Assembly (NCBI RefSeq): GCF_003028575.1
Contig: NZ_PYUD01000002.1
Span: forward strand, 496,001-560,000
Length of the DNA: 64,000 nucleotides
Direction: 5' to 3'
DNA from: Halomonas urumqiensis
GTDB taxonomy: Bacteria; Pseudomonadota; Gammaproteobacteria; Pseudomonadales; Halomonadaceae
Shown: piece by piece, positions 51,017 to 59,983 of the stretch
Numbering within the stretch: the stretch's first letter is position 1
Layout: each line of letters starts with the position of its first letter
Translations under genes and position numbers: made by a program
Notes under the pieces: generated by a model
Databases searched by the model: none
The model's input: only the letters and a program-made list of their open reading frames with translations
What the model was told of the DNA's origin: nothing

Positions 51017-52039
51017 TCAGCGGCGGGTGGAGCCGCGCGGGATCAGGCTGGCCTGGAAATGCACGCGGCGCGACGGCGTCGTGTGGTCACCGCATTCGCG
51101 ACGCCGCATCAGGCACTCCACCGCGGCGCGACCGATCGCCTCGGTGGGTTGCGCCAGCGTGGTGATGCCGGGGCCGACCAGCGCGCACCAGTCGAGCTCG
51201 TCGATGCCCAGCAGGCCGGTGTCGCCCAGGCGGGCGCCGAGGGTCTGCAGGGCGCGGGTAGCCGCCAGGGTGGCGTTGCCATTGGCACACAGCAGCGCCC
51301 GTGGCGCCGTGCCCGGACGGGCCAGGAAGTCGCCGATGGCACGCTGCAAGGTCTCGCGATCCTTGAGGGCTTGGCAATGCGCCTCACCGGCCAGGCCGCG
51401 TGCCGCTACACCCTGGTGGAAGCGCATCAGGCGCGCCTGTCGGGGGCTGGCCTGTTCCGGGGGTTCGCTGAGATAAAGTAGTTCGCCATACCCCTGGACC
51501 TGGAGGTGGTCCAGGGCCAGGTCGAGTGCCCGGGCGTTGTCGAGGCCCACCACTTCGGCCTCCACCTCGCCGAGCTCACGGTCGAGCATCACAAGGGGCA
51601 TGCCTTGTTCGACTAGCGCCTGGAGTTCCCGGTCGGGGCTGCCGGCGGCGTTGATCACCAGCCCCTCGACCCGGTAGGAGGTAAGCAGCGCCAGATGCTC
51701 TCGCTCCTGGGCCGGGTCGTTGTCGGTGTTGCAGACCAGCAGCGAATAGCCCCGCTCGCGGCAGGCTTGCTCCACGCCGTGCATTACCGCCACCGAGAAG
51801 GGGTTGCGGATGTCCGCCACCAGCATGCCGATCAACCGGGAGCGCCCTCCCTTGAGGCCACGGGCCATCTGGTTGGGACGATAGCCCAGCCGCTGCGCCG
51901 CGCTCTCGATGCGGCCCTGCAGTTCACGCGAGAGCCGTTCGCGCTCGCCGCCGAAGTAGCGGGAAACGCTGGTCTTGGAGGCGCCTGCCTCGCGGGCGAC
52001 CTCGAGGATAGTGGCGCGCTGCGGTGAATGGATCGACAT
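51017..52039 (-). CDS. LacI-family transcriptional regulator (kdgK operon)
   Basis: A 340-residue regulator. HTH near the start (ATILEVAREAGASKTSVSRY), hinge YRPNQMARGLKGGRSRLIGM, then the effector domain (DIRNPFSVAVMHGVEQACRE, LVCNTDNDPAQEREHLALLT, GLLGIDELDWCALVGPGITT). The ATG at 52051 is an alternative start; both lack a clear ribosome site. A perfect GGAAC-C-GTTCC palindrome lies directly upstream and probably is its own operator. First gene of the regulator-isomerase-kinase-reductase operon. Confidence 0.88.
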   Translation of the reverse strand: MSIHSPQRATILEVAREAGASKTSVSRYFGGERERLSRELQGRIESAAQRLGYRPNQMARGLKGGRSRLIGMLVADIRNPFSVAVMHGVEQACRERGYSLLVCNTDNDPAQEREHLALLTSYRVEGLVINAAGSPDRELQALVEQGMPLVMLDRELGEVEAEVVGLDNARALDLALDHLQVQGYGELLYLSEPPEQASPRQARLMRFHQGVAARGLAGEAHCQALKDRETLQRAIGDFLARPGTAPRALLCANGNATLAATRALQTLGARLGDTGLLGIDELDWCALVGPGITTLAQPTEAIGRAAVECLMRRRECGDHTTPSRRVHFQASLIPRGSTRR

Positions 52040-52055
52040 GGGGGAACTCATCAAT

Positions 52056-52066
52056 GGAACCGTTCC
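52056..52066. promoter_or_regulatory. Putative LacI-type operator
   Basis: GGAACCGTTCC is a perfect inverted repeat just before the start of the LacI-type regulator gene, within the wider ATGGAACCGTTCCCAT. LacI-family operators have this central-CG, odd or even dyad form. Confidence 0.6.
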
Positions 52067-52436
52067 CATGCTAGTCGCGATCGAGGCATTGGGCAAACTC
52101 TGGTGAGGGTTGCCCTGCAGGCGTCTGCCCGGTCCGGTGGCCGATGGAAGAGAGCCTCGGGAGTGTGTGCAGTCGTCGCATGTGTCAGATGTAATCAGTC
52201 ATCCGACCCGCACAGGGGCCGTGGTGGCATACGATGGTTTATTTTATAATATTGATTTTAAAGTATTATTTATATTTCATTGGCATCCTGGCCCACCGCC
52301 TGCAGGGTCAGGATGAACGCGGGAACGGTGGATCGCCCATCAGCTTACCCACTACGCGGTCCCTGATCCGCCTTCCCGCTATCGCGAGCCAAGTGCTCAA
52401 CACCCTCGCAAGTCCAGACCCCATGGAGGTGCGAAA
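52067..52436. other. Intergenic region with an AT-rich block
   Basis: No gene is supported here. Around 52236-52281 the sequence becomes strikingly AT-rich (for example TTTATTTTATAATATTG), unlike the rest of the window. It lies about 155-200 bp upstream of the acidic-protein gene and may be a promoter/UP region or a nucleoid-protein binding site. Confidence 0.55.
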
Positions 52437-52751
52437 ATGATGTCCAAGGAATTCCTCAAGAAGCTCGGTGTCGCCGGTGTCTCGTTCGGCCTGATCGCCA
52501 GCCCGCTGGCGTTCGCTGATTTGAGCGAGCAAGAGGAACAGGAGCCGGTCACTCAGGAAGAGAGTGCCCCTGACACCAGTGGCGACAGCGCCGGGTATGA
52601 CAGCACCGAGTACGAGAACGAGGAGCAGGAGTGGGAGACGTCCGGTTCCGATGACGCCTCAGGCTCCGACTCCGAGTATGAATACGAGGACGAAGAGGAA
52701 GAATGGGAAGAACCGGAAGAAGGTGAGGATGACGAGGATTCCTCCTGGTAA
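52437..52751 (+). CDS. Highly acidic small exported protein
   Basis: A 104-residue protein. Signal peptide MMSKEFLKKLGVAGVSFGLI up to PLAFA, then a mature part made almost only of Glu, Asp, Ser, Tyr, Trp, Gly and Thr (e.g. SEYEYEDEEEEWEEPEEGED) with no basic residues. Such a protein is expected to be disordered, salt-tolerant and able to bind cations. GGAGG lies 7 bp before the ATG and a strong terminator follows, so it is a separate transcription unit. I know no named family. Confidence 0.75.
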   Translation: MMSKEFLKKLGVAGVSFGLIASPLAFADLSEQEEQEPVTQEESAPDTSGDSAGYDSTEYENEEQEWETSGSDDASGSDSEYEYEDEEEEWEEPEEGEDDEDSSW

Positions 52752-52811
52752 TTTCCAAGGGCCGCCAGGCGCGGCCCCATCCTGGACGTGAGCCGGGATG
52801 GTAGACCAGTG

Positions 52812-52844
52812 AACGCCGCCACGGCTTTGTCGTGGCGGCGTTTT
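52812..52844. terminator. Intrinsic terminator after the acidic-protein gene
   Basis: AACGCCGCCACG pairs perfectly with CGTGGCGGCGTT around a 7-base loop, followed by TT. It serves the plus-strand acidic-protein gene and possibly the convergent minus-strand gene. Confidence 0.85.
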
Positions 52845-52874
52845 CGCGTGGACGGTCGTGAGGAGCTGATGCGG

Positions 52875-53141
52875 TTACTTCCGGGGGGGCGGCCCGATCC
52901 GGTGCCGCCGCCATGCCCACCAAGCGGCCAGGGCCGGGATACCGAACAGGAAGAGGTGAACCAGTAACTCCTCGGCCAGGGAGTAGCCGTGGGAGAGCCC
53001 CACGCCGAGGTTGGCGGCACTGACCGCAAGCCAAGCGGCGATAAAGCCCAGGGCGACGCGGGGGCGCCATGCCGGACGGCTGAGGGCCAGCGCCACGCCC
53101 AGCAGAAGCAGGCCGATAAGGATGAAGGCGAGGGTACGCAT
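52875..53141 (-). CDS. Small integral membrane protein of unknown function
   Basis: An 88-residue protein with three hydrophobic segments: LAFILIGLLLLGVALALS, RVALGFIAAWLAVSAANLGV and LLVHLFLFGIPALAAWWAWR. The C-terminal tail is Arg/Pro-rich (RRHRIGPPPRK), suggesting a cytoplasmic C-terminus. I do not recognise it. It is a single gene convergent with the acidic-protein gene; its ribosome site is distant (AAAGGA). Confidence 0.65.
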   Translation of the reverse strand: MRTLAFILIGLLLLGVALALSRPAWRPRVALGFIAAWLAVSAANLGVGLSHGYSLAEELLVHLFLFGIPALAAWWAWRRHRIGPPPRK

Positions 53142-53260
53142 GATTCTGGGATCCTTTCTCTTGGAGCAGTCTTCCGTGCCTATAGCCTAGCCGTAAAACG
53201 ACTAGGCGAGAGGGCGAAACGACGAGAGGGCGGACCCGCCTCGCCAAGCCAAGCCAAGGG

Positions 53261-54016
53261 CTATCGGGTGGTATAACCGCCGTTGGCGAAGATCGTCTGG
53301 CCGGTGATCCACCAACCGTCGGTGGCGAGGAAGCGCACGATGGGTTCGATGTCCTCGATCTTGGTCAGATCACCGTTCATGGCCTGGGACTTGTGGAACT
53401 CGACTCGCTCCGGCGTCTCCTGGCCATAGAAGAAGGGCGTGTCCATCGGTCCCGGTCCCACCGCAGTAACGGAGATGCCGCGAGAGCCGAACTCTTTGGC
53501 GGCGGCGCGGGTGAAATGCTCGACGGGCGACTTGCCGCCTGCATAGGTGGAGTAGCCGTCGGTAAAGGCGGCCAGCAGGGAGGTGACGATGGTGATGATC
53601 TTGCCGTCGTTGTTGAGGGTCCGTCCCGCCTCCCTGATGAAGAAGTAGGCGGCCTTGGCGTTGATATCGAACATCGAGTCATACTCCGCCTCGGAAGTCT
53701 CGACGATCGGTTTGCGCAGCACCTTGCCGACGGTATTGACGGCGATATCGACCCTGCCGAAGCGCGACCTCGCTTCGTTGAACAGGGCGGCGACATTGGC
53801 CGGTTTCGTCAAGTCGCCCTGGAAGGCGAAAGCGTCGCCGCCGGCCTCCTGAACTGCCTGTACGGTGGCTTCGGCGTCGGGTCGAGTGGCGTCGCCATGA
53901 TAGTGCACTACGACCTTGGCCCCTGCTTCGCCCATCTTGCGGCTGATCAGCCCGCCCAGGTTCTTGGCGCCGGCGCCGACCACGACCACCTTGCCGTCGA
54001 GAGAATGTGTCGTCAT
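53261..54016 (-). CDS. SDR-family oxidoreductase
   Basis: A 251-residue short-chain dehydrogenase. Cofactor site VVVVGAGAKNLGGLISRKMG is a modified TGxxxGxG, close to that seen in a group of NADPH SDRs regulated by LysR proteins. Then DIAVNTVGKVLRKPIVETSE, catalytic Ser region TIVTSLLAAFTDGYSTYAGG with Tyr and Lys in YAGGK, and the ending WWITGQTIFANGGYTT. The substrate is unknown. The start at 54016 has AGGAG at the right distance. Confidence 0.88.
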   Translation of the reverse strand: MTTHSLDGKVVVVGAGAKNLGGLISRKMGEAGAKVVVHYHGDATRPDAEATVQAVQEAGGDAFAFQGDLTKPANVAALFNEARSRFGRVDIAVNTVGKVLRKPIVETSEAEYDSMFDINAKAAYFFIREAGRTLNNDGKIITIVTSLLAAFTDGYSTYAGGKSPVEHFTRAAAKEFGSRGISVTAVGPGPMDTPFFYGQETPERVEFHKSQAMNGDLTKIEDIEPIVRFLATDGWWITGQTIFANGGYTTR

Positions 54017-54107
54017 CTTTCCCATCTCCTTTCTGTCCAGCGTCCCATTGAGGGACAGTTCCTGGTGAATGCGCGTGTGGACGCTGCGTGAAGGAGTATG
54101 GCGAAGG

Positions 54108-54132
54108 GGGAGCCGGAGATAATCTCCGCTCC
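54108..54132. terminator. Imperfect hairpin after the LysR gene
   Basis: GGAGCCGGAGAT and AATCTCCGCTCC pair with one bulged base, between the LysR stop (54186) and the SDR start (54016). It is GC-rich but with a poor T tail. Confidence 0.5.
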
Positions 54133-54185
54133 CTCGACAGCACTATCCCGTGACGTCGAACAGTGAGGGGGTCAGGGGAAGAGGT

Positions 54186-55115
54186 TCAGGGAGAGAGGGT
54201 CAGGGGCGATGAGAGTCCCTGAATCTCCTGGCCAAGCAGGGTCTCCACCCAGGCGATAAAGACACGCAGAAGGCGCGAGCAATGATGGCGGTGAGGGTAG
54301 AGGATGGTGAGCGGCATGGGGGCCGCCCGATGATCGGGTAGCACCTCGACGAGGCGCCCCTCTCGCAGATGGTGCTGGACGTCGTAGGTCGGCACCTGGA
54401 TCAGTCCGAGCCCCGCCAGACAGGCGGCGATATAGCTCTCCGCATTGTCCACGATGACCCGGCCCGGCAGGGAGAGCGTGCGTGACTCCCCCGCCTCCCG
54501 ATATTCCCAGTCATCGGCGATGCTGCCGAAGGGGGAGGCGTAGTGAATGGTCTGGTGATGCCACAGGTCGTCGAGGGTCGTCGGGGTGCCATGCCGGGCA
54601 AGGTAGCCGGGGCTGGCGCAGTTGATCAGCGGCAGCCGACCGAGCGGGCGGGCGATCAGGCTGGACTCGGCGAGCTCACCGACGCGGATGGCGCAGTCCA
54701 CGCCCTCGGCCACCAGGTTGACGGGGCGGTCGCTGGCGCCGACCTCGAGCTCGATGCCAGGATAGCGCGCGAAGAAGTCCGGCAGGGCGGGCACGATGAT
54801 CAAGCGTGCGATGCGGCCAGGGGCCTCGATGCGTAGCCTGCCATGGAGCTGGGTATCATCCTGGTGGAACAGGCCCTCGAGCGCCTCCAGTTCGCCAAGC
54901 AGCCGCAGGGCCCTTTCATAGAGTTCCTCGCCGTCATGGGTCAGGGCGACGTGGCGCGTCGTGCGACTCAGCAGGCGTGTACCCAGCCGGGCCTCCAGCT
55001 CCCGGATGGCCGTCGAGACGGTGGAGCGGGGCATCTGCAGGCTGGCCGCGGCCTTGGTGAAGCTGCGCATCTCGGCTACGCGCAGAAAGGTGCGGAGGGT
55101 GTCGATACGATCCAT
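54186..55115 (-). CDS. LysR-family transcriptional regulator
   Basis: A 309-residue LysR protein: HTH at residues 18-40 (RSFTKAAASLQMPRSTVSTA), then IRELEARLGTRLLSRTTRHV and a substrate-binding domain (GRLRIEAPGRIARLIIVPAL, YPGIELEVGASDRPVNLVAE, GVDCAIRVGELAESSLIARP). It belongs to the large group often placed next to SDR genes, and here precedes one on the same strand, which it may regulate. The effector is unknown. Confidence 0.92.
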   Translation of the reverse strand: MDRIDTLRTFLRVAEMRSFTKAAASLQMPRSTVSTAIRELEARLGTRLLSRTTRHVALTHDGEELYERALRLLGELEALEGLFHQDDTQLHGRLRIEAPGRIARLIIVPALPDFFARYPGIELEVGASDRPVNLVAEGVDCAIRVGELAESSLIARPLGRLPLINCASPGYLARHGTPTTLDDLWHHQTIHYASPFGSIADDWEYREAGESRTLSLPGRVIVDNAESYIAACLAGLGLIQVPTYDVQHHLREGRLVEVLPDHRAAPMPLTILYPHRHHCSRLLRVFIAWVETLLGQEIQGLSSPLTLSP

Positions 55116-55208
55116 GGCGGGGCCGTCGATCCTGGTGCTGGGGCCGTCAGGTTGCCACAGGCGGGCAGGGACGGAAACCGCCGCCGGCTGGCATGACCGG
55201 AAGCGACT

Positions 55209-55231
55209 CGGGCGGCCACCAGGGCCGCCCG
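55209..55231 (-). terminator. Hairpin downstream of the class II aldolase gene
   Basis: CGGGCGGCC and GGCCGCCCG pair perfectly around five bases, 33 bp beyond the aldolase stop. There is no strong T tract. Confidence 0.6.
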
Positions 55232-55263
55232 ACTATCCGTATCGCCAGCGAGACGTGCGAGGA

Positions 55264-56328
55264 TTACCTCACCTTGGGATCCAGCTCGCCGCGTGCGTAG
55301 CGCTCGAACATCGCCTCGAGGTTGATCGGCTTGATCTTCGAGGCGTTGCCGGCGGTGCCGAAGGCTTCGTAGCGGGCGATACAGACTTCGCGCATGGCAC
55401 CGACGGTTTCCTTCAGGTACTTGCGCGGGTCGAACTCCGACGGGTTATTGGCGAGGAAGCGGCGAACCGCCCCGGTGGAGGCCAGGCGCAGGTCGGTGTC
55501 GATGTTGACCTTGCGCACGCCATGCTTGATGCCCTCGACGATCTCTTCCACCGGGACGCCATAGGTCTCGGGAATCTCGCCGCCGAACTCGTTGATGATG
55601 GCGAGCCACTCCTGGGGCACCGAAGAGGAGCCATGCATCACCAGGTGGGTATCGGGGATGCGCGCGTGGATCTCCTTGATGCGCTGGATGGAGAGCGTGT
55701 CACCGGTGGGTGGCCGGGTGAACTTGTAGGCGCCGTGGCTGGTGCCGATGGCGATGGCCAGGGCGTCGACCTGGGTGGCCTTGACGAACTCGGCGGCCTC
55801 TTCGGGGTCGGTGAGCAACTGCTCCATGTCCAGCTTGCCTTCGGCGCCGATGCCGTCTTCTTCGCCCGCCATGCCGGTTTCCAGGCTGCCGAGGCAACCC
55901 AGCTCGCCTTCCACGGACACGCCGCAGGCATGCGCCATCTCGACGGTGCGCCGGGTGACATCGACGTTGTAGTCGTAGTCCGCCGGGGTCTTGCCATCCT
56001 CACCCAGCGAGCCGTCCATCATCACCGAGGAGAAGCCGAGCTGGATGGAGCGCTGGCAGACGGCGGGGCTGGTGCCGTGATCCTGGTGCATGACCACCGG
56101 AATGTGCGGGAATTCTTCCACGGCGGCCAGGATCAGATGGCGCAGGAAAGGGGCCCCGGCGTATTTGCGGGCGCCAGCGGAGGCCTGGACGATCACCGGG
56201 GAGTCGGTGGCGTCGGCGGCTTCCATGATGGCGCGCATCTGCTCGAGGTTGTTGACGTTGAAGGCTGGAACGCCGTAGCCGTATTCGGCGGCGTGGTCCA
56301 GCATCTGGCGCATGCTGATCAGTGCCAT
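55264..56328 (-). CDS. fba: Fructose-1,6-bisphosphate aldolase, class II
   Basis: Zinc-dependent aldolase splitting or forming fructose-1,6-bisphosphate, 354 residues. [20 protein letters not shown], metal ligands in [50 protein letters not shown], and [20 protein letters not shown], as in the CbbA/Calvin-type class II subfamily. It is last in the cluster epd-pgk-fba, after a hairpin that may reduce read-through. A class I aldolase gene lies 5 kb away. Confidence 0.95.
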   Translation of the reverse strand: MALISMRQMLDHAAEYGYGVPAFNVNNLEQMRAIMEAADATDSPVIVQASAGARKYAGAPFLRHLILAAVEEFPHIPVVMHQDHGTSPAVCQRSIQLGFSSVMMDGSLGEDGKTPADYDYNVDVTRRTVEMAHACGVSVEGELGCLGSLETGMAGEEDGIGAEGKLDMEQLLTDPEEAAEFVKATQVDALAIAIGTSHGAYKFTRPPTGDTLSIQRIKEIHARIPDTHLVMHGSSSVPQEWLAIINEFGGEIPETYGVPVEEIVEGIKHGVRKVNIDTDLRLASTGAVRRFLANNPSEFDPRKYLKETVGAMREVCIARYEAFGTAGNASKIKPINLEAMFERYARGELDPKVR

Positions 56329-56371
56329 GAAGTGTCCTGTCGGTTTTCGGGGGTTATCAAGCTGTTCACGA

Positions 56372-56399
56372 AAGCGGCACGGCCATTGCCGTGCCGCTT
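56372..56399 (-). terminator. Hairpin between pgk and fba
   Basis: AAGCGGCACGGC and GCCGTGCCGCTT pair perfectly over 12 bp with a 4-base loop. It may be a partial terminator or message stabiliser inside the cluster. Confidence 0.7.
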
Positions 56400-56418
56400 C
56401 GATGTCGGGTGGCCGTTC

Positions 56419-57585
56419 TCAGCGCGCCGCGGCGTCCTCGAGGGCCTTGACCGCCGGTAGTGTCTTGCCTTCCACGTACTCGAGGAAGGCGCCACCGCCG
56501 GTGGAGATATACGAAACCTGTGCCTCGATGCCGTACTTGTCGATGGCCGCCAGGGTGTCGCCACCGCCGGCGATGGAAAATGCCGGACTTTCGGCGATGG
56601 CCTTCGAGATCACCTCGGTGCCATGACCGAACTGGTCGATCTCGAACACGCCCACCGGGCCATTCCAGAGGATGGTGCCGGCGCCCTTGAGCATGCCGGC
56701 GAGGTGAGCGGCGGTCTCGGGGCCGATATCCAGAATCATCTCGTCATCATTGACCTGGTCGACCGGCTTGACCACGGCTTGCGCGGATTCGGAGAACTCG
56801 GTGGCCACCACCACGTCGCTGGGCAGCGGAATCTCGACCTTTTCCATCAAGGCCTTGGCCTGGCCGATCAGGTCGGCCTCGTGCAATGACTTGCCGACGT
56901 TGTAGCCGGCCGCGGCGATGAAGGTGTTGGCGATGCCGCCACCGACGATCAGCTGGTCGCATTTGTCGGAGAGGGCCACCAGCACGTCGAGCTTGGTGGA
57001 CACCTTGGAACCGCCGACGATGGCGGCCATCGGGCGTTTTGGGGTGGCAAGCGCTTTTTCGAGCGCATCGAGTTCGGCGGCCAGCAACGGGCCGGCACAA
57101 GCGGTGGGAGCGAACCGCGCCACGCCATGGGTAGAGGCCTGGGCGCGGTGGGCGGTGCCGAAGGCGTCCATGACGAAGATATCGCACAGCGCGGCGTATT
57201 GCTTGGCGAGCGTCTCGTCGTCGCCCTTCTCACCTTCGTTGAAGCGTACGTTCTCGAGCAGCACTACTTCGCCATCGGCGAGGTCGAGGGCGGCATCGAG
57301 GTAGTCCTGGACCAGGGTCACCGGGCGACCCAGCAGTTCACCCAGATGCTCGGCTACCGGGGCCAGCGAGAATTCCTCGGCGGGCTCACCTTCGGTGGGG
57401 CGGCCCAGGTGGCTCATCAGCATGACCTTGGCGCCTGAGTCCATGGCGGCCTTGATGGTCGGCAGTGCGGCGCGCAGTCGGGCGTCGCTGGTTACCTTGC
57501 CGTGCTTGACGGGGACATTCAGGTCCTCGCGGATCAGCACGCGCTGCCCGGCGAGGTCGAGGTCGGTCATCTTGTGGACGGTCAT
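56419..57585 (-). CDS. pgk: Phosphoglycerate kinase
   Basis: Converts 1,3-bisphosphoglycerate and ADP to 3-phosphoglycerate and ATP; 388 residues (E. coli 387). Motifs: [70 protein letters not shown], and the nucleotide part [36 protein letters not shown] and [16 protein letters not shown]. The ATG at 57585 gives the family N-terminus. Confidence 0.96.
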   Translation of the reverse strand: MTVHKMTDLDLAGQRVLIREDLNVPVKHGKVTSDARLRAALPTIKAAMDSGAKVMLMSHLGRPTEGEPAEEFSLAPVAEHLGELLGRPVTLVQDYLDAALDLADGEVVLLENVRFNEGEKGDDETLAKQYAALCDIFVMDAFGTAHRAQASTHGVARFAPTACAGPLLAAELDALEKALATPKRPMAAIVGGSKVSTKLDVLVALSDKCDQLIVGGGIANTFIAAAGYNVGKSLHEADLIGQAKALMEKVEIPLPSDVVVATEFSESAQAVVKPVDQVNDDEMILDIGPETAAHLAGMLKGAGTILWNGPVGVFEIDQFGHGTEVISKAIAESPAFSIAGGGDTLAAIDKYGIEAQVSYISTGGGAFLEYVEGKTLPAVKALEDAAAR

Positions 57586-57637
57586 CGCAGCGTGGTCCTC
57601 ATCTGGGGAATGGTGAAGCGGGAGCCGAGCCAGGGCG

Positions 57638-58681
57638 TCAGGGCGGCGGCATGGCGGCCAGGCGTTGGCCGACATCGAGCATGCGGTTGGCAAACCCCCA
57701 CTCGTTGTCGAACCAGCACAGCATCTTGATCAAGCGGCTACCGGCCACCCGGGTCTGAGTGGCGTCAACGATACCGGAGCGCGGGTCGTGGTTGAAGTCG
57801 ACCGAGGCCATGGGCGCTTCGGTGTAGCCGAGCAGGCCGGCCAACCGCTCACGGCTGGCCTCCTCGAACAGAGCATTGACCTGGGCGGCGGTGGTGTCAC
57901 GCCGTACGGTGATCGCCAGGTCCATGGCCGACACATTGATGGTCGGCACGCGCATGTGCAGGCATTCGAAACGTCCGGCGAGATGCGGCATGAGCCGGTT
58001 GATACCACGCGCGAGCCCGGTATCCACCGGCACCATGGATTGCATCGCCGAACGGGTCAGACGCAGGTCGGTCTGGTGGTAGGCGTCGATCACCGGCTGG
58101 TCGTTCATTGCCGAATGGATGGTGGTGGTGACGCCATGCTCGATGCCAAGCGCCTCGTCGAGCACGGTCAGCACGGGCACCAGGCAGTTGGTGGTACACG
58201 ACGCCGCGGAGAGAATGCGTTGCCCGGGAGCGAGGTCATGGTCGTTGATGCCGGTGACGATGGTGGCATCGACGTCGCTCTCGGCAGGCTGGGAGAACAG
58301 TACGCGCTTGGCGCCGGCGGCCAGGTGGCGCTCGGCGGTGGCGCGGTCGCGGAAGCTGCCGGAGCACTCCATGACCAGGTCGATACCCAGCTCTCGCCAG
58401 GGAAGGCACTCGGGGTCGGGCTGAGAGAGCACGCGGATCGGCTGGCCATTGACGCACATCACGTCACCTTCGGCTTCTACCTGGCCGGGAAAGCGGCCAT
58501 GGGTGGTGTCGTAGCGTGTCAGGTAGGCGATGGTGGCGAGATCCGACAGCTCGTTGATTGCCACGATCTCCAGTGGCGACATTCCGGCTGCCGCTTGGCC
58601 ATGGGCCTGGCGTTCGACGAGTGCGCGCAGCACGCACTGGCCGATGCGGCCGTAACCGTTGATGGCGATGCGATGGGCCAT
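57638..58681 (-). CDS. epd: Erythrose-4-phosphate dehydrogenase (GAPDH family)
   Basis: A 347-residue GAPDH-fold enzyme: [40 protein letters not shown], catalytic Cys in [56 protein letters not shown] and the ending [20 protein letters not shown]. Position before pgk and fba matches epd, which feeds pyridoxal 5'-phosphate synthesis; [14 protein letters not shown] fits Epd better than ordinary GapA. A glyceraldehyde-3-phosphate role cannot be excluded from sequence alone. The nearest AGGAG is 14 bp from the start. Confidence 0.85.
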   Translation of the reverse strand: MAHRIAINGYGRIGQCVLRALVERQAHGQAAAGMSPLEIVAINELSDLATIAYLTRYDTTHGRFPGQVEAEGDVMCVNGQPIRVLSQPDPECLPWRELGIDLVMECSGSFRDRATAERHLAAGAKRVLFSQPAESDVDATIVTGINDHDLAPGQRILSAASCTTNCLVPVLTVLDEALGIEHGVTTTIHSAMNDQPVIDAYHQTDLRLTRSAMQSMVPVDTGLARGINRLMPHLAGRFECLHMRVPTINVSAMDLAITVRRDTTAAQVNALFEEASRERLAGLLGYTEAPMASVDFNHDPRSGIVDATQTRVAGSRLIKMLCWFDNEWGFANRMLDVGQRLAAMPPP

Positions 58682-58754
58682 GGTGGTGGGACAGTCTCCT
58701 GCGGCGGTGTCACACGAGCCGGCGATTCTAGCGCATTTGCGCCCCTTCAGTCTG

Positions 58755-59474
58755 CTACAGGCCCAGCAGCCGCCATGCCAGCGGTAGAAACAGGGCGCTG
58801 AAGATGCCGGTGAGCCCCATGCCGAGCGAGGCGAAGGCGCCCGCGGTGGTGCCAATCTCGAAGGCGCGCACCGTTCCGATCACATGTCCGTTCACTCCGA
58901 GCACGAAACCCAGCACCCGCTGGTCCTGGATGCCGAACAGGCGTGCCAGAAGCCCGACGAAGGCGACGCTTGCCACGCCCGTCACCAGCAGGCCTCCCAT
59001 CATCAGCGGCACGACACCGCCAAGCTGTTCGGTGATGCCGATGGCAATGGGAGCGGTCACCGACTTGGGGGCCAGCGAAGCCAGTACTTCCGGCGTGGCA
59101 CCGAGCAACCAGGCGAGTCCAATGGCGTAGAAGGCCGCCAGGGCCGCCGCTGGCGGGAGGCAGATCAGGATCGGGCGCCACAGTTCGCGAATGCGCGGCA
59201 GTTGCTGGTAGAGCGGCACGGCGAGTGCCACGGTGGCCGGGCCCAGCAATAACATTAGCCAGCCGGCACCCTCACGGTAGACGTCGTAGTCGATACCGGT
59301 AATGGCCAGGGTGGTGGCCAGCAGCAGCGCCGCCATCAGCACGCCCGGGCACCACACCGGGCGCCCCAGGCGGTTGAACAGCCAGCCGCCGGCCAGGAAG
59401 GCGGCAATGGTCAGGGTGATCGCGGGCAGCGGGGTAATCAGCAGCGAATCCCTGAGGCTTGCAAGCGAACTCAT
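58755..59474 (-). CDS. lrgB: LrgB/CidB-family membrane protein
   Basis: A 239-residue inner-membrane protein with several hydrophobic segments. Conserved family block ASLAPKSVTAPIAIGITEQL, then GVNGHVIGTVRAFEIGTTAG and the end GIFSALFLPLAWRLLGL. LrgAB/CidAB were first described as holin-like regulators of murein hydrolases and are now linked to pyruvate or by-product transport. The start overlaps the lrgA stop (ATGA). Confidence 0.92.
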   Translation of the reverse strand: MSSLASLRDSLLITPLPAITLTIAAFLAGGWLFNRLGRPVWCPGVLMAALLLATTLAITGIDYDVYREGAGWLMLLLGPATVALAVPLYQQLPRIRELWRPILICLPPAAALAAFYAIGLAWLLGATPEVLASLAPKSVTAPIAIGITEQLGGVVPLMMGGLLVTGVASVAFVGLLARLFGIQDQRVLGFVLGVNGHVIGTVRAFEIGTTAGAFASLGMGLTGIFSALFLPLAWRLLGL

Positions 59475-59839
59475 TGCTCGGCTCTCCCCTCTGATGTCTC
59501 GCGGGGCATGAAGCGCTGCATAAACCAGAATGTGGTGGCAACGCTTGCCAGGGTGCCGAGGATCAGCGCCACGCCCACGGCGAGCCATTGGCCGGCGAAG
59601 GCATCGACGATAAAGAACACGCCGACGACACCCGGCATGATCAGCATGGCGAGGAGCGTGATGAGTGGCTGGCTTGCGGCCTTGATAGCCACGCTGACGT
59701 GCCCGCGCAGGATCAGCCACGAGGTCAGGGCGAGCATGCCGATGACGCCGGAGGAGATCGGTAGGCCGAGCCAGATGACCAGCGCTTCACCCAGCAGCAG
59801 GAAGCCGGTGAGCCACAGAAAACCGCGTAGTTCGAGCAT
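59471..59839 (-). CDS. lrgA: LrgA/CidA-family membrane protein
   Basis: A 122-residue membrane protein with four hydrophobic segments: LRGFLWLTGFLLLGEALVIW, then GLPISSGVIGMLALTSWLIL with the family P-x-S/G-V/I-G-M motif, then two more. It forms a two-gene unit with lrgB. The divergent heat-shock promoter for hsp20 lies just upstream of its start. Confidence 0.9.
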   Translation of the reverse strand: MLELRGFLWLTGFLLLGEALVIWLGLPISSGVIGMLALTSWLILRGHVSVAIKAASQPLITLLAMLIMPGVVGVFFIVDAFAGQWLAVGVALILGTLASVATTFWFMQRFMPRETSEGRAEQ

Positions 59840-59863
59840 CCAGGTGCCTATCGGTAAGGGGGA

Positions 59864-59890
59864 CTTGAAACCGTATCGAGTGCCCCTATT
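59864..59890 (+). promoter_or_regulatory. Heat-shock (sigma-32) type promoter for the hsp20 genes
   Basis: CTTGAAA at 59864-59870 and CCCCTATT at 59883-59890, separated by 12 bp, match the RpoH pattern (CTTGAAA, then CCCCATNT). It lies about 95 bp before the first hsp20 ATG. Confidence 0.75.
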
Positions 59891-59983
59891 GTGCAGATTA
59901 CCGGGGCCTTGTCAGCTGATCCTGGTGTGGCGCTGGTTCGGTCCCTTTCCCACCGTGTAGGCATGTGTAAGGAGGTGTTCGAG

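Noticed and set aside
52234-52440. ORF of 68 codons starting in the AT-rich block
   Set aside because: The hydrophobic start only reflects the AT-rich DNA; there is no ribosome site, and it runs into the start of the acidic-protein gene in another frame.
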